Shown: positions 36,543-45,530 of the stretch, in pieces
How the letters are laid out: every line of letters begins with the position of its first letter
Position numbering within the stretch: position 1 is the first letter of the stretch
Assembly (NCBI RefSeq): GCF_901482695.1
Contig: NZ_LR590484.1
Location: 806,001 to 870,000 of the forward strand
DNA from: Sphingobacterium thalpophilum
Lineage (GTDB): Bacteria; Bacteroidota; Bacteroidia; Sphingobacteriales; Sphingobacteriaceae
Direction: 5' to 3'
DNA: 64,000 bases
The notes under the pieces: model-generated
The model's database searches: none
Seen by the model: the letters and a program-made list of their open reading frames with translations, nothing else
Told to the model about the DNA's origin: nothing
Program-made: the position numbers and the translations under genes

Positions 36543-37931
36543 ATGAATTACGACATCATTGTAATCGGTAGTGGTCCAGGCGGGTATGTTGCTGCCATTA
36601 GAGCCGCTCAGTTAGGGTTCAAGACAGCAATTATCGAACGCGAATCATTAGGCGGAATCTGTCTAAACTGGGGCTGTATCCCTACAAAAGCATTATTAAA
36701 AAGTGCTCAAGTATTTGAATATTTAAACCATGCCGCAGATTATGGCATCAATGTTCAAGGTGGTGAAGCTGATTTTGAAGCTATTGTCAAAAGAAGCCGC
36801 GGCGTTGCTGAAGGAATGAGTAAAGGAATCCAGTTCTTGATGAAAAAGAATAAAATCGATGTCATCACCGGAACTGCTAAAATTAAAAAAGGCGGTAAAA
36901 TCGAAGTCAAAGGTGCAGACGGTTCTACTAAAGAATATGCGGCTAAGCATACCATTCTAGCGACGGGAGCCCGTTCACGTGAGTTACCGAACCTACCACA
37001 AGATGGCAAAAAAATCATCGGCTACCGTCAGGCAATGACACTTCCTAAACAGCCTAAATCTTTGGTTGTTGTTGGTTCAGGAGCAATCGGTGTTGAATTT
37101 GCTTACTTTTACAATGCCATCGGAACACAGGTTACTATCGTTGAATTTATGGATAGAATTGTTCCTGTTGAAGACGAAGAAATTTCAAAACAGTTAGAAA
37201 AAAATTTAAAGAAACAGGGTATCAACATCCTAACCAAATCAGAGGTGCAATCCGTTGACACTGCTGGCGAGCTGAGCAAAGTTTCCATCAAAACCGAAAA
37301 AGGTATTGAAGTGATCGAAGCCGAGGTCGTCTTGTCTGCGGTGGGTATCACCCCTAATATTGAAAATCTGGGGCTGGAAGAGGTTGGTGTCAAAACAGAC
37401 CGCGGCCGTGTTGTTGTGGATGATTTTTACAAAACAAACATCGAAGGCGTATATGCCATCGGTGACATTGTCAAAGGACAGGCATTAGCTCACGTAGCCT
37501 CGGCAGAAGGTATTACTTGTGTTGAAAAAATTAAAGGTTTGCATGTAGAGCCTATCGATTACAACAACATTCCGGGATGTACTTATTGCTCCCCAGAAAT
37601 TGCTTCTGTAGGATATACCGAAAAAGCTGCTAAAGAAGCTGGCTACGAGATCAAAGTTGGAAAATTTCCGTTCTCCGCCTCTGGAAAAGCTTCAGCAGCC
37701 GGAGCAAAAGACGGATTTGTCAAGGTTATCTTCGATGCCAAATATGGTGAATTTTTGGGTGCACACCTGATTGGCGCCAATGTGACCGAAATGATTGCAG
37801 AGGTTGTCGTAGCACGCAAACTGGAAACCACCGGCCACGAAATGATCAAATCAATACACCCGCATCCAACGATGAGTGAAGCAATAATGGAGGCATGTGC
37901 TGACGCTTATGGTGAAGTAATTCATTTGTAA
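36543..37931 (+). CDS. Dihydrolipoyl dehydrogenase (E3), paralogue 2
   Basis: 462 residues from the ATG at 36543, which matches the family start MNYDIIVIGSGPGGYVAA; the longer frame from 36477 would begin before the RNA start. Redox disulfide in GGICLNWGCIPTK (Cys40, Cys45), NAD site VVGSGAIGVEFAYF, catalytic end HPHPTMSE. The CLNWGCIPTK type is usual for the pyruvate dehydrogenase E3, in contrast to paralogue 1. Two E3 enzymes could serve different complexes or a glycine cleavage system. Followed by a 25-bp perfect palindrome. Confidence 0.94.
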   Translation: MNYDIIVIGSGPGGYVAAIRAAQLGFKTAIIERESLGGICLNWGCIPTKALLKSAQVFEYLNHAADYGINVQGGEADFEAIVKRSRGVAEGMSKGIQFLMKKNKIDVITGTAKIKKGGKIEVKGADGSTKEYAAKHTILATGARSRELPNLPQDGKKIIGYRQAMTLPKQPKSLVVVGSGAIGVEFAYFYNAIGTQVTIVEFMDRIVPVEDEEISKQLEKNLKKQGINILTKSEVQSVDTAGELSKVSIKTEKGIEVIEAEVVLSAVGITPNIENLGLEEVGVKTDRGRVVVDDFYKTNIEGVYAIGDIVKGQALAHVASAEGITCVEKIKGLHVEPIDYNNIPGCTYCSPEIASVGYTEKAAKEAGYEIKVGKFPFSASGKASAAGAKDGFVKVIFDAKYGEFLGAHLIGANVTEMIAEVVVARKLETTGHEMIKSIHPHPTMSEAIMEACADAYGEVIHL

Positions 37932-37939
37932 GAGCACGC

Positions 37940-37990
37940 TATACAAACAAAAAAAGGCAAATCGACGATTTGCCTTTTTTTGTTTGTATA
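37940..37990 (+). terminator. Bidirectional terminator, 25-bp perfect inverted repeat
   Basis: Arms 37940-37964 and 37966-37990 are exact complements around a single central base (37965), with core AAAAAAAGGCAAATCG and its complement. It separates the second E3 gene from the convergent lacI-type gene and ends 12 bases before that gene's stop. Confidence 0.9.
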
Positions 37991-38001
37991 CATATATCCG
38001 T

Positions 38002-39006
38002 TTACATCACCAAGCGGGATTTAAAGACGATCTGTTGATCGGCAGCGTCGGGACTTTCGATACGTTCAAACAAAATTTCAGCAGCTTTGCGGGCCTGCAT
38101 TCCCGGAAATTGCTCAATACGCCCCATTGGCGGGTTTTCCATATATTGCCACAACGGATAATTTGCATAGCTGATAAAGAAAATGTCCTGATTTAAAACC
38201 AGGCCCCTATGACGTGCTACCTTCATGAGATCCAAGGTGACGAAATCATTAAAAGAAATAATTGCGGAAGGCCGCTCAGGCATTGCAAAGATACACTCCA
38301 TGGCTTTCTCGTTTCCCTCTGTACTCAAATCTGTCTCAATAATATTCTTTTCGAGGATTTCCATGCCATTCCTTTTCATTGCCGACAGATAGGCGATTTT
38401 CCGGTCCTCACTCGCCGGTAAAGTTCTGGGGCCGTTCACCAGTGCAATAACCTTGTGTCCACGTGCCACAAATGCGTCCACGGCTTCGTTCATGCCTGTA
38501 GACAGATCGCTCTGCACTTTGTTGATATGCGGTAAACTGGGGACGCAATCGAAGAAAACAACCGGAATACCGGATGATTCCAGCTTCTCGATAAATTCCA
38601 GATTCGTCGTTTTCTTGCCGATAGACATCAAAATACCATCAACACGATGGTTTTTAAATGTTTTCAGGATCTGCTCCTCCCGGTCTGGATCATCCAGAGA
38701 CTGCCCCATCAATACGGTATATTGATGTGCCGATGCTACATTTTCTATTTCACTGATGGCAAAAGAAAAAAATGGTTCCGATAAACTCGGCAAGATCACA
38801 GCGATGGTGAATGTCTTGCGCTGTTTAAAGAAAATTGCTGTCTGATTGGGCTCATAATTCAGTTCCTCAGCCATTTTTTTGACCCGCATTGTCGTCACCA
38901 ATCCAATACTTGGATGATCATTCAATGCTCTAGATACCGTGGAAGGACTGATTTTCAGCTTCTTGGCAATTTCCTTAATCGTAGCGGGCTTATTCACTTT
39001 ATTCAT
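38002..39006 (-). CDS. LacI family transcriptional regulator
   Basis: 334 residues, standard length. N-terminal LacI helix-turn-helix TIKEIAKKLKISPSTVSRAL (9-28) and hinge NYEPNQTAIFFKQRKT, then a sugar-binding-protein-like effector domain (IAVILPSLSEPFFSFAISEI; GILMSIGKKT; ISFNDFVTLDLMKVAR). Such regulators usually control carbohydrate genes, but no transport or glycoside gene is near, so the target is remote or not recognised. Expressed alone. Confidence 0.93.
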   Translation of the reverse strand: MNKVNKPATIKEIAKKLKISPSTVSRALNDHPSIGLVTTMRVKKMAEELNYEPNQTAIFFKQRKTFTIAVILPSLSEPFFSFAISEIENVASAHQYTVLMGQSLDDPDREEQILKTFKNHRVDGILMSIGKKTTNLEFIEKLESSGIPVVFFDCVPSLPHINKVQSDLSTGMNEAVDAFVARGHKVIALVNGPRTLPASEDRKIAYLSAMKRNGMEILEKNIIETDLSTEGNEKAMECIFAMPERPSAIISFNDFVTLDLMKVARHRGLVLNQDIFFISYANYPLWQYMENPPMGRIEQFPGMQARKAAEILFERIESPDAADQQIVFKSRLVM

Positions 39007-39133
39007 AATCCAAGGGCTTTCTATAAAAATAGGGCTTTTAAATCCCTAATCATAATTTTTTTCAATAATATACGGGTGTATGTTCAACAACAACATCCAG
39101 CTGGTAGATGACACAAAGATAGTCACTGCAAAG

Positions 39134-39664
39134 CTAGTCCACAAATTGTATTGCAGCTGGTTCCACGGAAAATTCGTCTGCCAGATATTCCAGCGGATCT
39201 ATTTGACGGAAGAGAAGTTCATCCTTAAAATAAACCTTGATCATATCAGCAAATTCACCCCAGTCCACAAATTTCACTTTATTCAATTGTTCCAAGGGAT
39301 TTCCCTTCGTGAGAATACAGATCTGCTTACCCTCGTTTCTCAGTTGGGAAAATAAGGTGACGATGTGATCGAATAGATGAAGCCGCAACGGCAGCACGGC
39401 GTTCACATGCAGCCGCTCAAAATTCTCCTTGTATTTCTTATCAAACGCAAATGCCTCTTGTGTACGCTCAAACAGGAGCTGCTCACCTTGCGTCTCCAGA
39501 TGATTTTTCATAAATTCAACCAGCTCACCTTGAGGTGGGAAGGTCTCTGTGAATTCGATAAAATTGGCAAAAAGATAATAAACCTGCAGCAGATAGTCTT
39601 TCTTAGGAAAAATAACATCGTCTAATTCAAAGACATATACTTTCTTTTCTTTCGGAAATATCAT
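39134..39664 (-). CDS. HAD-like protein with altered nucleophile motif
   Basis: 176 residues. The first strand reads VYVFELDDVIFP: in active HAD enzymes this is DxDxT/V with Asp as nucleophile, while here the first position is Glu. A cap-like helical region follows (about 22-110), motif II is ICILTKGN (Thr) and a lysine lies in VYFKDE. The C-terminus stops early (AAIQFVD) before a clear metal-binding motif IV, although the closing VD could be the start of it. So it may be a non-catalytic HAD relative. Last gene of a minus-strand group with the next two genes. Confidence 0.65.
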   Translation of the reverse strand: MIFPKEKKVYVFELDDVIFPKKDYLLQVYYLFANFIEFTETFPPQGELVEFMKNHLETQGEQLLFERTQEAFAFDKKYKENFERLHVNAVLPLRLHLFDHIVTLFSQLRNEGKQICILTKGNPLEQLNKVKFVDWGEFADMIKVYFKDELLFRQIDPLEYLADEFSVEPAAIQFVD

Positions 39665-39735
39665 TTATTGATAGCGTACTATTATTAATTATATGCAAAA
39701 TGTAGATGTCTGCCGCAGCGCGACAGCTGTACAAT

Positions 39736-40218
39736 TTACGACTTGGACACACAGGCCAGCGCATAATCTTGTCCCGAATCTGAGGTCACAAACAGACCAT
39801 CAAGCGTCTGTTCATAATGCCCGGCTGCAAATACGTCTTCTCCTTTATTGAGCAGCACGTATGGCAGTTCAGCCGGTGGATTTTCCATCAGCGGGATATC
39901 CGCCAGTTTATCTTTATCCGGGACGAGAAGCGAGATCTGGTATTCTTCAAACAGCATTTTCGCTTCAGCCAATGGCTCCAGTTCAAAACCACCCAATGGC
40001 AGCACATAGTCGACCTGCTTGTCCAGACTCAACTTAAGAAGCTCATGGGCAAACGTGGGCTGCAACCCTTTTGGAATACGGAAATACTTTCCCGATCTTA
40101 GGAGCAACTCCGGAATCTCCTCAGAACTCGCATACAAAATCTCAAAATCTTGAGCTAGTCTTTTGGCAACACGCATGGCCAAAGGCCTGGTGCCAAAGGT
40201 GATTAATATTTTTTTCAT
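39736..40218 (-). CDS. Unknown protein resembling a stand-alone pre-ATP-grasp domain
   Basis: 160 residues. The start KKILITFGTRPLAMRVAKRL and YASSEEIPELLLRSG look like the N-terminal Rossmann-like domain that precedes ATP-grasp modules (as in carbamoyl-phosphate synthase or PylC-type enzymes), with VDYVLPLGGFELEPLAEAKM at the expected edge. The ATP-grasp part is absent: the protein stops 40 residues later. It sits between an ABC ATPase and an HAD-like protein on the same strand. I recognise no catalytic residue and do not assign a function. Confidence 0.6.
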   Translation of the reverse strand: MKKILITFGTRPLAMRVAKRLAQDFEILYASSEEIPELLLRSGKYFRIPKGLQPTFAHELLKLSLDKQVDYVLPLGGFELEPLAEAKMLFEEYQISLLVPDKDKLADIPLMENPPAELPYVLLNKGEDVFAAGHYEQTLDGLFVTSDSGQDYALACVSKS

Positions 40219-40251
40219 TAAGAGATGCTATTCTTTTTTTTACTCTGTACA

Positions 40252-40908
40252 TTACTCCACCACCAGCCCATCACGCATATGAATGGTGCGGTCAGATATA
40301 CGTGCCAGTTCTTCATTATGTGTTACAATGATGAAGGTCTGCTGGAATTGATTACGCAGGTCAAAAAATAGCTGGTGCAGTGCGGCCGCGTTTTCTGAGT
40401 CCAGATTACCTGAAGGTTCGTCCGCCAAAATAATTGACGGATTGTTCATCAGTGCGCGGGCGACAGACACCCGTTGCTGCTCACCTCCCGACATCGCAGC
40501 AGGCTTATGGTCAATACGATGCGAAACCCCCAGGAGATCCAGCAGCTCTTTAGCTCTCGTTTCAGCCTCTGCCCGTCCCTGTCCATGGATAAATGCTGGA
40601 ATGCATACATTTTCCAACGCAGTAAACTCTGGTAGCAGGTGATGAAACTGAAAGACAAAACCGATATGTTCGTTTCGAAAAGCGCTCAATTTCTTTGCCC
40701 GCAGTTTCTGAACATCCACGCCATGAATAGATATAGATCCCTGATCGGGCTTGTCCAGCGTACCGATAATATGCAGCAAGGTGCTTTTGCCAGCTCCCGA
40801 AGCCCCCACAATACTGACGATTTCACCTCTTTCAACAGCGATATCAACACCTTTGAGAATAGGTAATGAACCGTATGCTTTGTGAATTCCTTTGGCATGT
40901 AACATCAT
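40252..40908 (-). CDS. lolD: ABC transporter ATP-binding protein, LolD-like
   Basis: 218 residues (second Met at 40905 also possible). Walker [10 protein letters not shown] (about 36-44), signature [15 protein letters not shown], Walker [22 protein letters not shown] with [11 protein letters not shown] is typical of LolD, which with LolC/E extracts lipoproteins from the inner membrane and passes them to LolA. No permease gene is near, as is often so in Bacteroidota. First gene of the minus-strand trio; an inverted repeat lies 27 bases upstream. Confidence 0.85.
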   Translation of the reverse strand: MMLHAKGIHKAYGSLPILKGVDIAVERGEIVSIVGASGAGKSTLLHIIGTLDKPDQGSISIHGVDVQKLRAKKLSAFRNEHIGFVFQFHHLLPEFTALENVCIPAFIHGQGRAEAETRAKELLDLLGVSHRIDHKPAAMSGGEQQRVSVARALMNNPSIILADEPSGNLDSENAAALHQLFFDLRNQFQQTFIIVTHNEELARISDRTIHMRDGLVVE

Positions 40909-40934
40909 AGGGCAAAGATAAATAAATTTACGAT

Positions 40935-40962
40935 ATCAGGAGTTTCAATAAAAACTCCTGAT
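40935..40962. repeat. Inverted repeat between divergent lolD-like and sucC genes
   Basis: ATCAGGAGTTT (40935-40945) and AAACTCCTGAT (40952-40962) are exact complements with 6 bases between. It lies in the only regulatory gap shared by the two divergent genes, so it is either an operator or an mRNA leader hairpin. Confidence 0.45.
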
Positions 40963-41066
40963 GCACTTCTTCTTTATACCGGAATTGTCAAAAAATAGAT
41001 AAAAGAACAATTTATTCCTTGTCTTATCCCCCAAAAAATTATATTTTTACGCCAAATATTTTGCAA

Positions 41067-42260
41067 ATGAACATTCACGAATATCAAGGAAAACAAATAC
41101 TAAAGAGCTTTGGTGTGCGCGTACAGGAAGGTATCGTAGCAGATACGCCAGAGCAGGCTGTGGAAGCGGCTAAAAAAATGAAAGAAGACTACAATTCTGA
41201 CTGGGTTGTTGTCAAAGCTCAAATTCACGCTGGTGGCCGTGGTAAAGGTGGTGGTGTCAAGTTGGCTAAAAACTTGGATGAAGTCAAACAAAAAGCAACT
41301 GACATCATTGGAATGCAATTGGTAACGCCTCAAACTGGACCTGAGGGTAAAAAAGTAAACAAAGTTTTGATCGCTCAAGACGTTTACTACCCAGGTGAAA
41401 GTGAAACCAAAGAATTCTACATGTCTGTATTATTGGACCGTGCAAAAGGACGTAACATTGTTATGTACTCGACAGAAGGTGGTATGGACATCGAAGAAGT
41501 TGCAGAGAAAACACCGCACTTGATTTTCAAAGAAGAAATCGATCCTAAAGTAGGGTTACAGGGATTCCAAGCACGTAAGATTGCTTTCAATCTTGGACTT
41601 TCTGGTGCCGCACACAAAGAAATGGTAAAATTTGTTGCTGCACTTTACAAAGCATATGAAGCGACTGACTCTTCGATGTTTGAGATCAATCCGGTATTAA
41701 AAACTTCAGACGACAAGATTTTAGCAGTTGATGCGAAAGTAAATCTTGACGAGAACGCTTTGTACCGTCATCCTGATTACGCGGCTATGCGCGACGTCAC
41801 TGAAGAAGATCCAACAGAAGTTGAAGCTGGAGAGTCAAACCTGAACTACGTGAAATTAGATGGTAACGTGGGTTGTATGGTGAATGGTGCGGGTCTAGCC
41901 ATGGCTACGATGGACATCATCAAATTAGCTGGTGGCGAGCCTGCCAACTTCCTTGATGTTGGTGGTACAGCAAATGCAGAAACTGTAAAAGCTGGTTTCA
42001 ACATCATTTTAAAAGACCCTAACGTGAAAGCCATCTTAATCAATATCTTCGGTGGTATCGTTCGTTGCGACCGTGTTGCGCAAGGTGTAATCGATGCTTA
42101 CAACGAAATCGGCAATATCCCTGTGCCTATCATCGTTCGTCTTCAAGGTACAAATGCCGAAGAAGCCAAAAAATTAATCGATGAGTCTGGCCTTCAGGTT
42201 TATTCGGCGATCCTATTGAAAGAAGCAGCCGAATTGGTGACTAAAGTGTTGAAAGGTTAA
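41067..42260 (+). CDS. sucC: Succinyl-CoA ligase (ADP-forming) beta subunit
   Basis: 397 residues from the ATG at 41067, which gives the family start [20 protein letters not shown]-grasp enzyme of the TCA cycle that makes ATP from succinyl-CoA with the alpha subunit SucD. Blocks seen: [29 protein letters not shown], and [14 protein letters not shown] in the ligase-CoA domain. The sucD gene is not adjacent: a terminator follows immediately. No oddity in the protein. Confidence 0.96.
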   Translation: MNIHEYQGKQILKSFGVRVQEGIVADTPEQAVEAAKKMKEDYNSDWVVVKAQIHAGGRGKGGGVKLAKNLDEVKQKATDIIGMQLVTPQTGPEGKKVNKVLIAQDVYYPGESETKEFYMSVLLDRAKGRNIVMYSTEGGMDIEEVAEKTPHLIFKEEIDPKVGLQGFQARKIAFNLGLSGAAHKEMVKFVAALYKAYEATDSSMFEINPVLKTSDDKILAVDAKVNLDENALYRHPDYAAMRDVTEEDPTEVEAGESNLNYVKLDGNVGCMVNGAGLAMATMDIIKLAGGEPANFLDVGGTANAETVKAGFNIILKDPNVKAILINIFGGIVRCDRVAQGVIDAYNEIGNIPVPIIVRLQGTNAEEAKKLIDESGLQVYSAILLKEAAELVTKVLKG

Positions 42261-42283
42261 TTCTTTCCATCCTTATAAAACAT

Positions 42284-42314
42284 AAACGCGGGCCAGACTG
42301 GCCCGCGTTTTTTT
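42284..42314 (+). terminator. Terminator after sucC
   Basis: CGCGGGCCAG (42287-42296), one base, CTGGCCCGCG (42298-42307), then T7; 24 bases after the stop. Confidence 0.92.
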
Positions 42315-42409
42315 ATGGCCAGTTCCGCTTGCTTCCATTAGAGCCTCAGAGCGGGGATCCTTGCACATGAATATCTCAAATTTATAGTCAATAAGCCAAG
42401 AAAATAGCT

Positions 42410-42417
42410 TATTTTTG
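42410..42417 (+). promoter_or_regulatory. -7 element of asnS
   Basis: TATTTTTG, exact match to TAnnTTTG, 44 bases before the asnS ATG; no clear -33 TTG at the right distance. Confidence 0.4.
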
Positions 42418-42461
42418 TTGCTTACAAAAGCATCTTTTACAAGTCATTCTCCAAAACTAAA

Positions 42462-43907
42462 ATGGAACACACAAGAATAAAAGAATTATTGAATGCCACA
42501 GAATTTGGCAAAGAGGTCGTTGTTAAAGGTTGGGTAAGAACTTTCCGTAACAATCAATTTATAGCAATCAATGACGGTTCGTCTATCAATAATATTCAAG
42601 CAGTAGTCGACTTTGAAAATACACCTGAGGATGTTTTGAAACGTATCACGACTGGAGCTGCGGTACGTGTCAAAGGTCAGCTGGTAGAATCACTGGGTAA
42701 AGGACAGAAAGTAGAAGTAAAAGCTTCTGAAGTCAGTATCATTGGCGATTCAGACCCTGAAAAATATCCCTTACAGCCGAAGAAACATAGCTTGGAATTC
42801 CTTCGCGAAATTGCACACCTGCGCTTCCGTACAGGGACATTCAACGCAGTATTCAAGGTCCGCAATGCTTTGGCCTTTGCAGTACACAGATTTTTTCAGG
42901 AAAATGATTTTGTATATATGCATACCCCTATTATCACGGGTTCGGATGCAGAAGGCGCCGGTGAAATGTTTCAGGTGACTACCTTGGATCTCAATAATCC
43001 GCCACGAACTGCGGATGGAGCTATCGATTTCAAAGAGGACTTCTTTGGCAAATCCACTAATCTAACGGTATCCGGCCAATTGGAAGGTGAACTGGGCGCT
43101 CTGGCCTTTGGCAATATTTATACGTTCGGCCCCACATTCCGCGCGGAAAACTCGAACACCACCAGACACCTGGCGGAATTTTGGATGATCGAACCTGAAA
43201 TGGCCTTCTACGAATTAGAAGACAACATGGACCTTGCCGAAGCATTGTTAAAATACGTCATCAAATATGCACTCGAAACATGTCCGGAGGAAATTGAGTT
43301 CTTAAAAAATCGCTTATTGGAAGAGGAAAAATCAAAACCGGCTGCAGAACGTTCGGAATTGAACTTGGTCGAAAAGCTCAACTTCGTGCTGGAAAACGAT
43401 TTCGAACGTGTAACCTATACAGAGGCCATTGATATATTAAAGCGTAGCAAACCGAACCAGAAGAAGCAGTTTAAGTATTTAATTGATGACTGGGGGGCTG
43501 ACCTTCAATCGGAACACGAACGTTATCTCGTTGAAAAGCATTTCAAGAAGCCGGTAATCCTTACGGATTATCCGCGGGAGATCAAGTCATTTTATATGAA
43601 ACAAAACGAGCCCGATGCGCAAGGGCGTAAAACCGTCCGTGCAATGGACATCCTATTCCCCGGAATCGGCGAAATGGTTGGCGGCTCACAACGCGAAGAA
43701 AACCTGGACCGTTTGTTGGAACGCATGGCCGAGGTAGGTATCCCAGCCGAAGAAATGGAATGGTTTCTGGATACCCGCCGGTTTGGTTCCGTGCCGCATT
43801 CAGGATTTGGTGTAGGCTTCGAACGGCTCGTCCTATTTACAACAGGAATGACAAATATCCGCGATGTTATACCTTTTCCGCGCACACCGAAAAACGCAGA
43901 ATTTTAA
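42462..43907 (+). CDS. asnS: Asparaginyl-tRNA synthetase
   Basis: 481 residues, full length class IIb synthetase. N-terminal OB-fold anticodon domain ([20 protein letters not shown]), class II motif 2 in [20 protein letters not shown] and motif 3 in [18 protein letters not shown] and the absence of the aspartyl-specific features favour Asn over Asp. It charges tRNA-Asn directly. Own promoter and a strong terminator. Confidence 0.96.
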   Translation: MEHTRIKELLNATEFGKEVVVKGWVRTFRNNQFIAINDGSSINNIQAVVDFENTPEDVLKRITTGAAVRVKGQLVESLGKGQKVEVKASEVSIIGDSDPEKYPLQPKKHSLEFLREIAHLRFRTGTFNAVFKVRNALAFAVHRFFQENDFVYMHTPIITGSDAEGAGEMFQVTTLDLNNPPRTADGAIDFKEDFFGKSTNLTVSGQLEGELGALAFGNIYTFGPTFRAENSNTTRHLAEFWMIEPEMAFYELEDNMDLAEALLKYVIKYALETCPEEIEFLKNRLLEEEKSKPAAERSELNLVEKLNFVLENDFERVTYTEAIDILKRSKPNQKKQFKYLIDDWGADLQSEHERYLVEKHFKKPVILTDYPREIKSFYMKQNEPDAQGRKTVRAMDILFPGIGEMVGGSQREENLDRLLERMAEVGIPAEEMEWFLDTRRFGSVPHSGFGVGFERLVLFTTGMTNIRDVIPFPRTPKNAEF

Positions 43908-43908
43908 C

Positions 43909-43953
43909 AAAAGAACAACAGCCAAAACAAAATATTTTGGCTGTTGTTCTTTT
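43909..43953 (+). terminator. Terminator after asnS, 19-bp perfect stem
   Basis: Arms 43909-43927 and 43935-43953 with core AACAACAGCCAAAA and its complement, loop 7 bases, T-rich end. It starts two bases after the stop. Confidence 0.9.
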
Positions 43954-44022
43954 ATCAGATATAGACTCCCCCGCCACTCTGGCTGGAGGAGGTATGGTTA
44001 AAACGCTATACAATTATCCAAC

Positions 44023-44643
44023 ATGCTGATCAAAATATATAACGATAACCCTAATCCAAAAGCCATTGCACAGGCGGTCGAAATTCTCCGGCGCGGTGGC
44101 GTGATCATTTATCCCACCGATACGGTCTACGGAATTGGCTGCGACATCACTCAACAGAAAGCCATCGAACGCGTTTGTGAGATTAGAGGCCTAAAACCGG
44201 AGAAAGCCAATCTGTCCTTTATCTGCTATGACCTGACGGATATTTCGCAGTACACAAAATCTTTCGACACGACGGTATTTCGGGTATTGAAAAAAGCACT
44301 TCCAGGACCTTTTACCTTTATCTTTAATGCAACGACCAAGGTTCCGAAACTGCTAAGTTCAAAAAAGAAAACTGTTGGTATCCGGGTGCCGGACAATAAT
44401 ATCGTCCGTGAGATTGTGAAACAGCTGGGCAACCCGATTGTTACAGCCTCCATCCATGACGAGGATGAAATCATAGAATATTCAACAGATCCGGAATTGA
44501 TCCATGAGAAATACCAAGATCTCGTGGATGCAGTCATCGATGGCGGTTATGGAGATAACGTAGCCTCTACCGTTGTGGATGTCACCGACGGTGACTTCGA
44601 GATTATCCGTGAAGGAAAAGGTGACTTAGAACAGTATCTCTAA
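44023..44643 (+). CDS. YrdC-domain protein, YciO-like (threonylcarbamoyl-AMP synthase family)
   Basis: 206 residues, single YrdC domain. The RNA/nucleotide-binding block IYPTDTVYGIGCD and the end FEIIREGKGDLEQYL follow the YciO branch (with LSFICYDLTDISQYTK and PGPFTFIF) rather than the longer Sua5 form. The family makes threonylcarbamoyl-AMP from Thr, bicarbonate and ATP for the t6A37 modification of tRNA. Whether this member is the essential TsaC or the YciO paralogue is uncertain. Last plus-strand gene before the DnaA-box cluster. Confidence 0.85.
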   Translation: MLIKIYNDNPNPKAIAQAVEILRRGGVIIYPTDTVYGIGCDITQQKAIERVCEIRGLKPEKANLSFICYDLTDISQYTKSFDTTVFRVLKKALPGPFTFIFNATTKVPKLLSSKKKTVGIRVPDNNIVREIVKQLGNPIVTASIHDEDEIIEYSTDPELIHEKYQDLVDAVIDGGYGDNVASTVVDVTDGDFEIIREGKGDLEQYL

Positions 44644-44698
44644 TAGGGCTTAATACCTTCTTCCAACATTGGCCAAATTTCTATCTATCCAAGCTGAC

Positions 44699-44902
44699 TT
44701 ATTCACAACAACAAGCACTTATCCACATCCATAATGTGGATAAGTGTAACTGCATCTCATATTTATTCACACGCAAATGTGAATAACGTTAAAATCAGAA
44801 GGCGCTGTAGAGGAAAAATGTGCAAAACTCTTTAGTTATTCACACAAAAATGTGAATAACACAAATCGTTCAATGTACACTCTCCCGAATAAATGTGCAT
44901 AA
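44699..44902. other. Cluster of eight DnaA-box sequences (candidate replication origin or DnaA titration site)
   Basis: Exact TTATNCACA matches: plus strand at 44699-44707, 44719-44727 (TTATCCACA), 44763-44771 and 44836-44844; minus strand at 44735-44743 (TTATCCACA), 44778-44786, 44851-44859 and 44894-44902 (TTATGCACA). Six form three inverted pairs with 6 or 7 bases between (44719/44735, 44763/44778, 44836/44851). The first pair sits in a 13-bp perfect inverted repeat (44716-44728 / 44734-44746). The region 44644-44979 holds no gene. DciA-type and recF genes follow. No long AT-only unwinding element is obvious, and the flanking genes point inward. Confidence 0.7.
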
Positions 44903-44979
44903 TTCGACTATATTAACACTGTACTGTTGAAAACCCGTTCTCATTTTCAACACGTCGTTTAATAGCCAAATTGAAAAGT

Positions 44980-45201
44980 TCAAATCCATGAGCTGTTCCC
45001 CCCTTTTTCACTCCATGCATACTGACGTACCAAACCAGATTCTATGACAAACAAGCTGGAGGAATAATCAGCCTCTTTAATCAGAAAATCGCCACGTTTC
45101 AACGTTATCCGTTCGAAGTTTTTAAAAAATTTCGTAGCTATGGAATCCGGTACAGGAAATAGATGCTGAAGTAATTGGTTTAACATCGGGTAACGCCGCA
45201 A
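44980..45201 (-). pseudogene. Truncated Crp/Fnr-type cyclic-nucleotide-binding protein
   Basis: 73 codons. The start resembles the cNMP-binding domain of Crp/Fnr regulators (FERITLKRGDFLIKEADYSS, LFVIESGLVRQYAW), but the frame ends at SEKGGNSSWI, before the core of the domain and the whole DNA-binding part. The break lies in a G6 run; other frames after it do not restore the family sequence for long. The DnaA-box cluster follows within 80 bases. Probably a remnant cut by deletion or frameshift. It begins two bases after the DUF721 stop. Confidence 0.65.
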
Positions 45202-45203
45202 TT

Positions 45204-45530
45204 CTATAAAATGACCACTTCCTCAATGATTACATGGCCTACATATTCATTTACGCGGCCAAGGATCTGTCTTCGCATCAAGGCGAGTTCATTTTTGATC
45301 ACGGCAGACTCTACGCGCACAAAGAGCTTTTTATCGCGCACATACAGCTGCTGCGTGCGGTTGGCGATCGCTTTGCCTATCAGTTGAGGCCATACCGATG
45401 CAATGGAGGTTTCGTCAAATTTTCGACGCAGCTTATAGGCTTCAAGGAGTCGCTCCACGCCCTGCTTAATGGTCATATCATCGCTAGACCGGATAAATTC
45501 TAACCCATTTTTTTTTGGTTTATTATACAT
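45204..45530 (-). CDS. DUF721 (DciA-type) protein
   Basis: 108 residues. DUF721 domain: SIASVWPQLIGKAIANRTQQ and LFVRVESAVIKNELALMRRQ. This family includes DciA, the helicase-loading protein that predates DnaC/DnaI in bacteria, so a role at replication start is plausible; that is from family knowledge, not from direct evidence here. It overlaps recF by 8 bases, so the two are translationally coupled, and it sits 300 bases from the DnaA-box cluster. Confidence 0.85.
   Translation of the reverse strand: MYNKPKKNGLEFIRSSDDMTIKQGVERLLEAYKLRRKFDETSIASVWPQLIGKAIANRTQQLYVRDKKLFVRVESAVIKNELALMRRQILGRVNEYVGHVIIEEVVIL

Noticed and set aside
44699..44902. Reading the paired boxes as Crp/Fnr sites because of the nearby Crp fragment
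   Set aside because: The order is TCACA-N6-TGTGA, the reverse of a Crp site, and each half is an exact 9-base DnaA box; DnaA fits better, though another dimeric regulator is not excluded.
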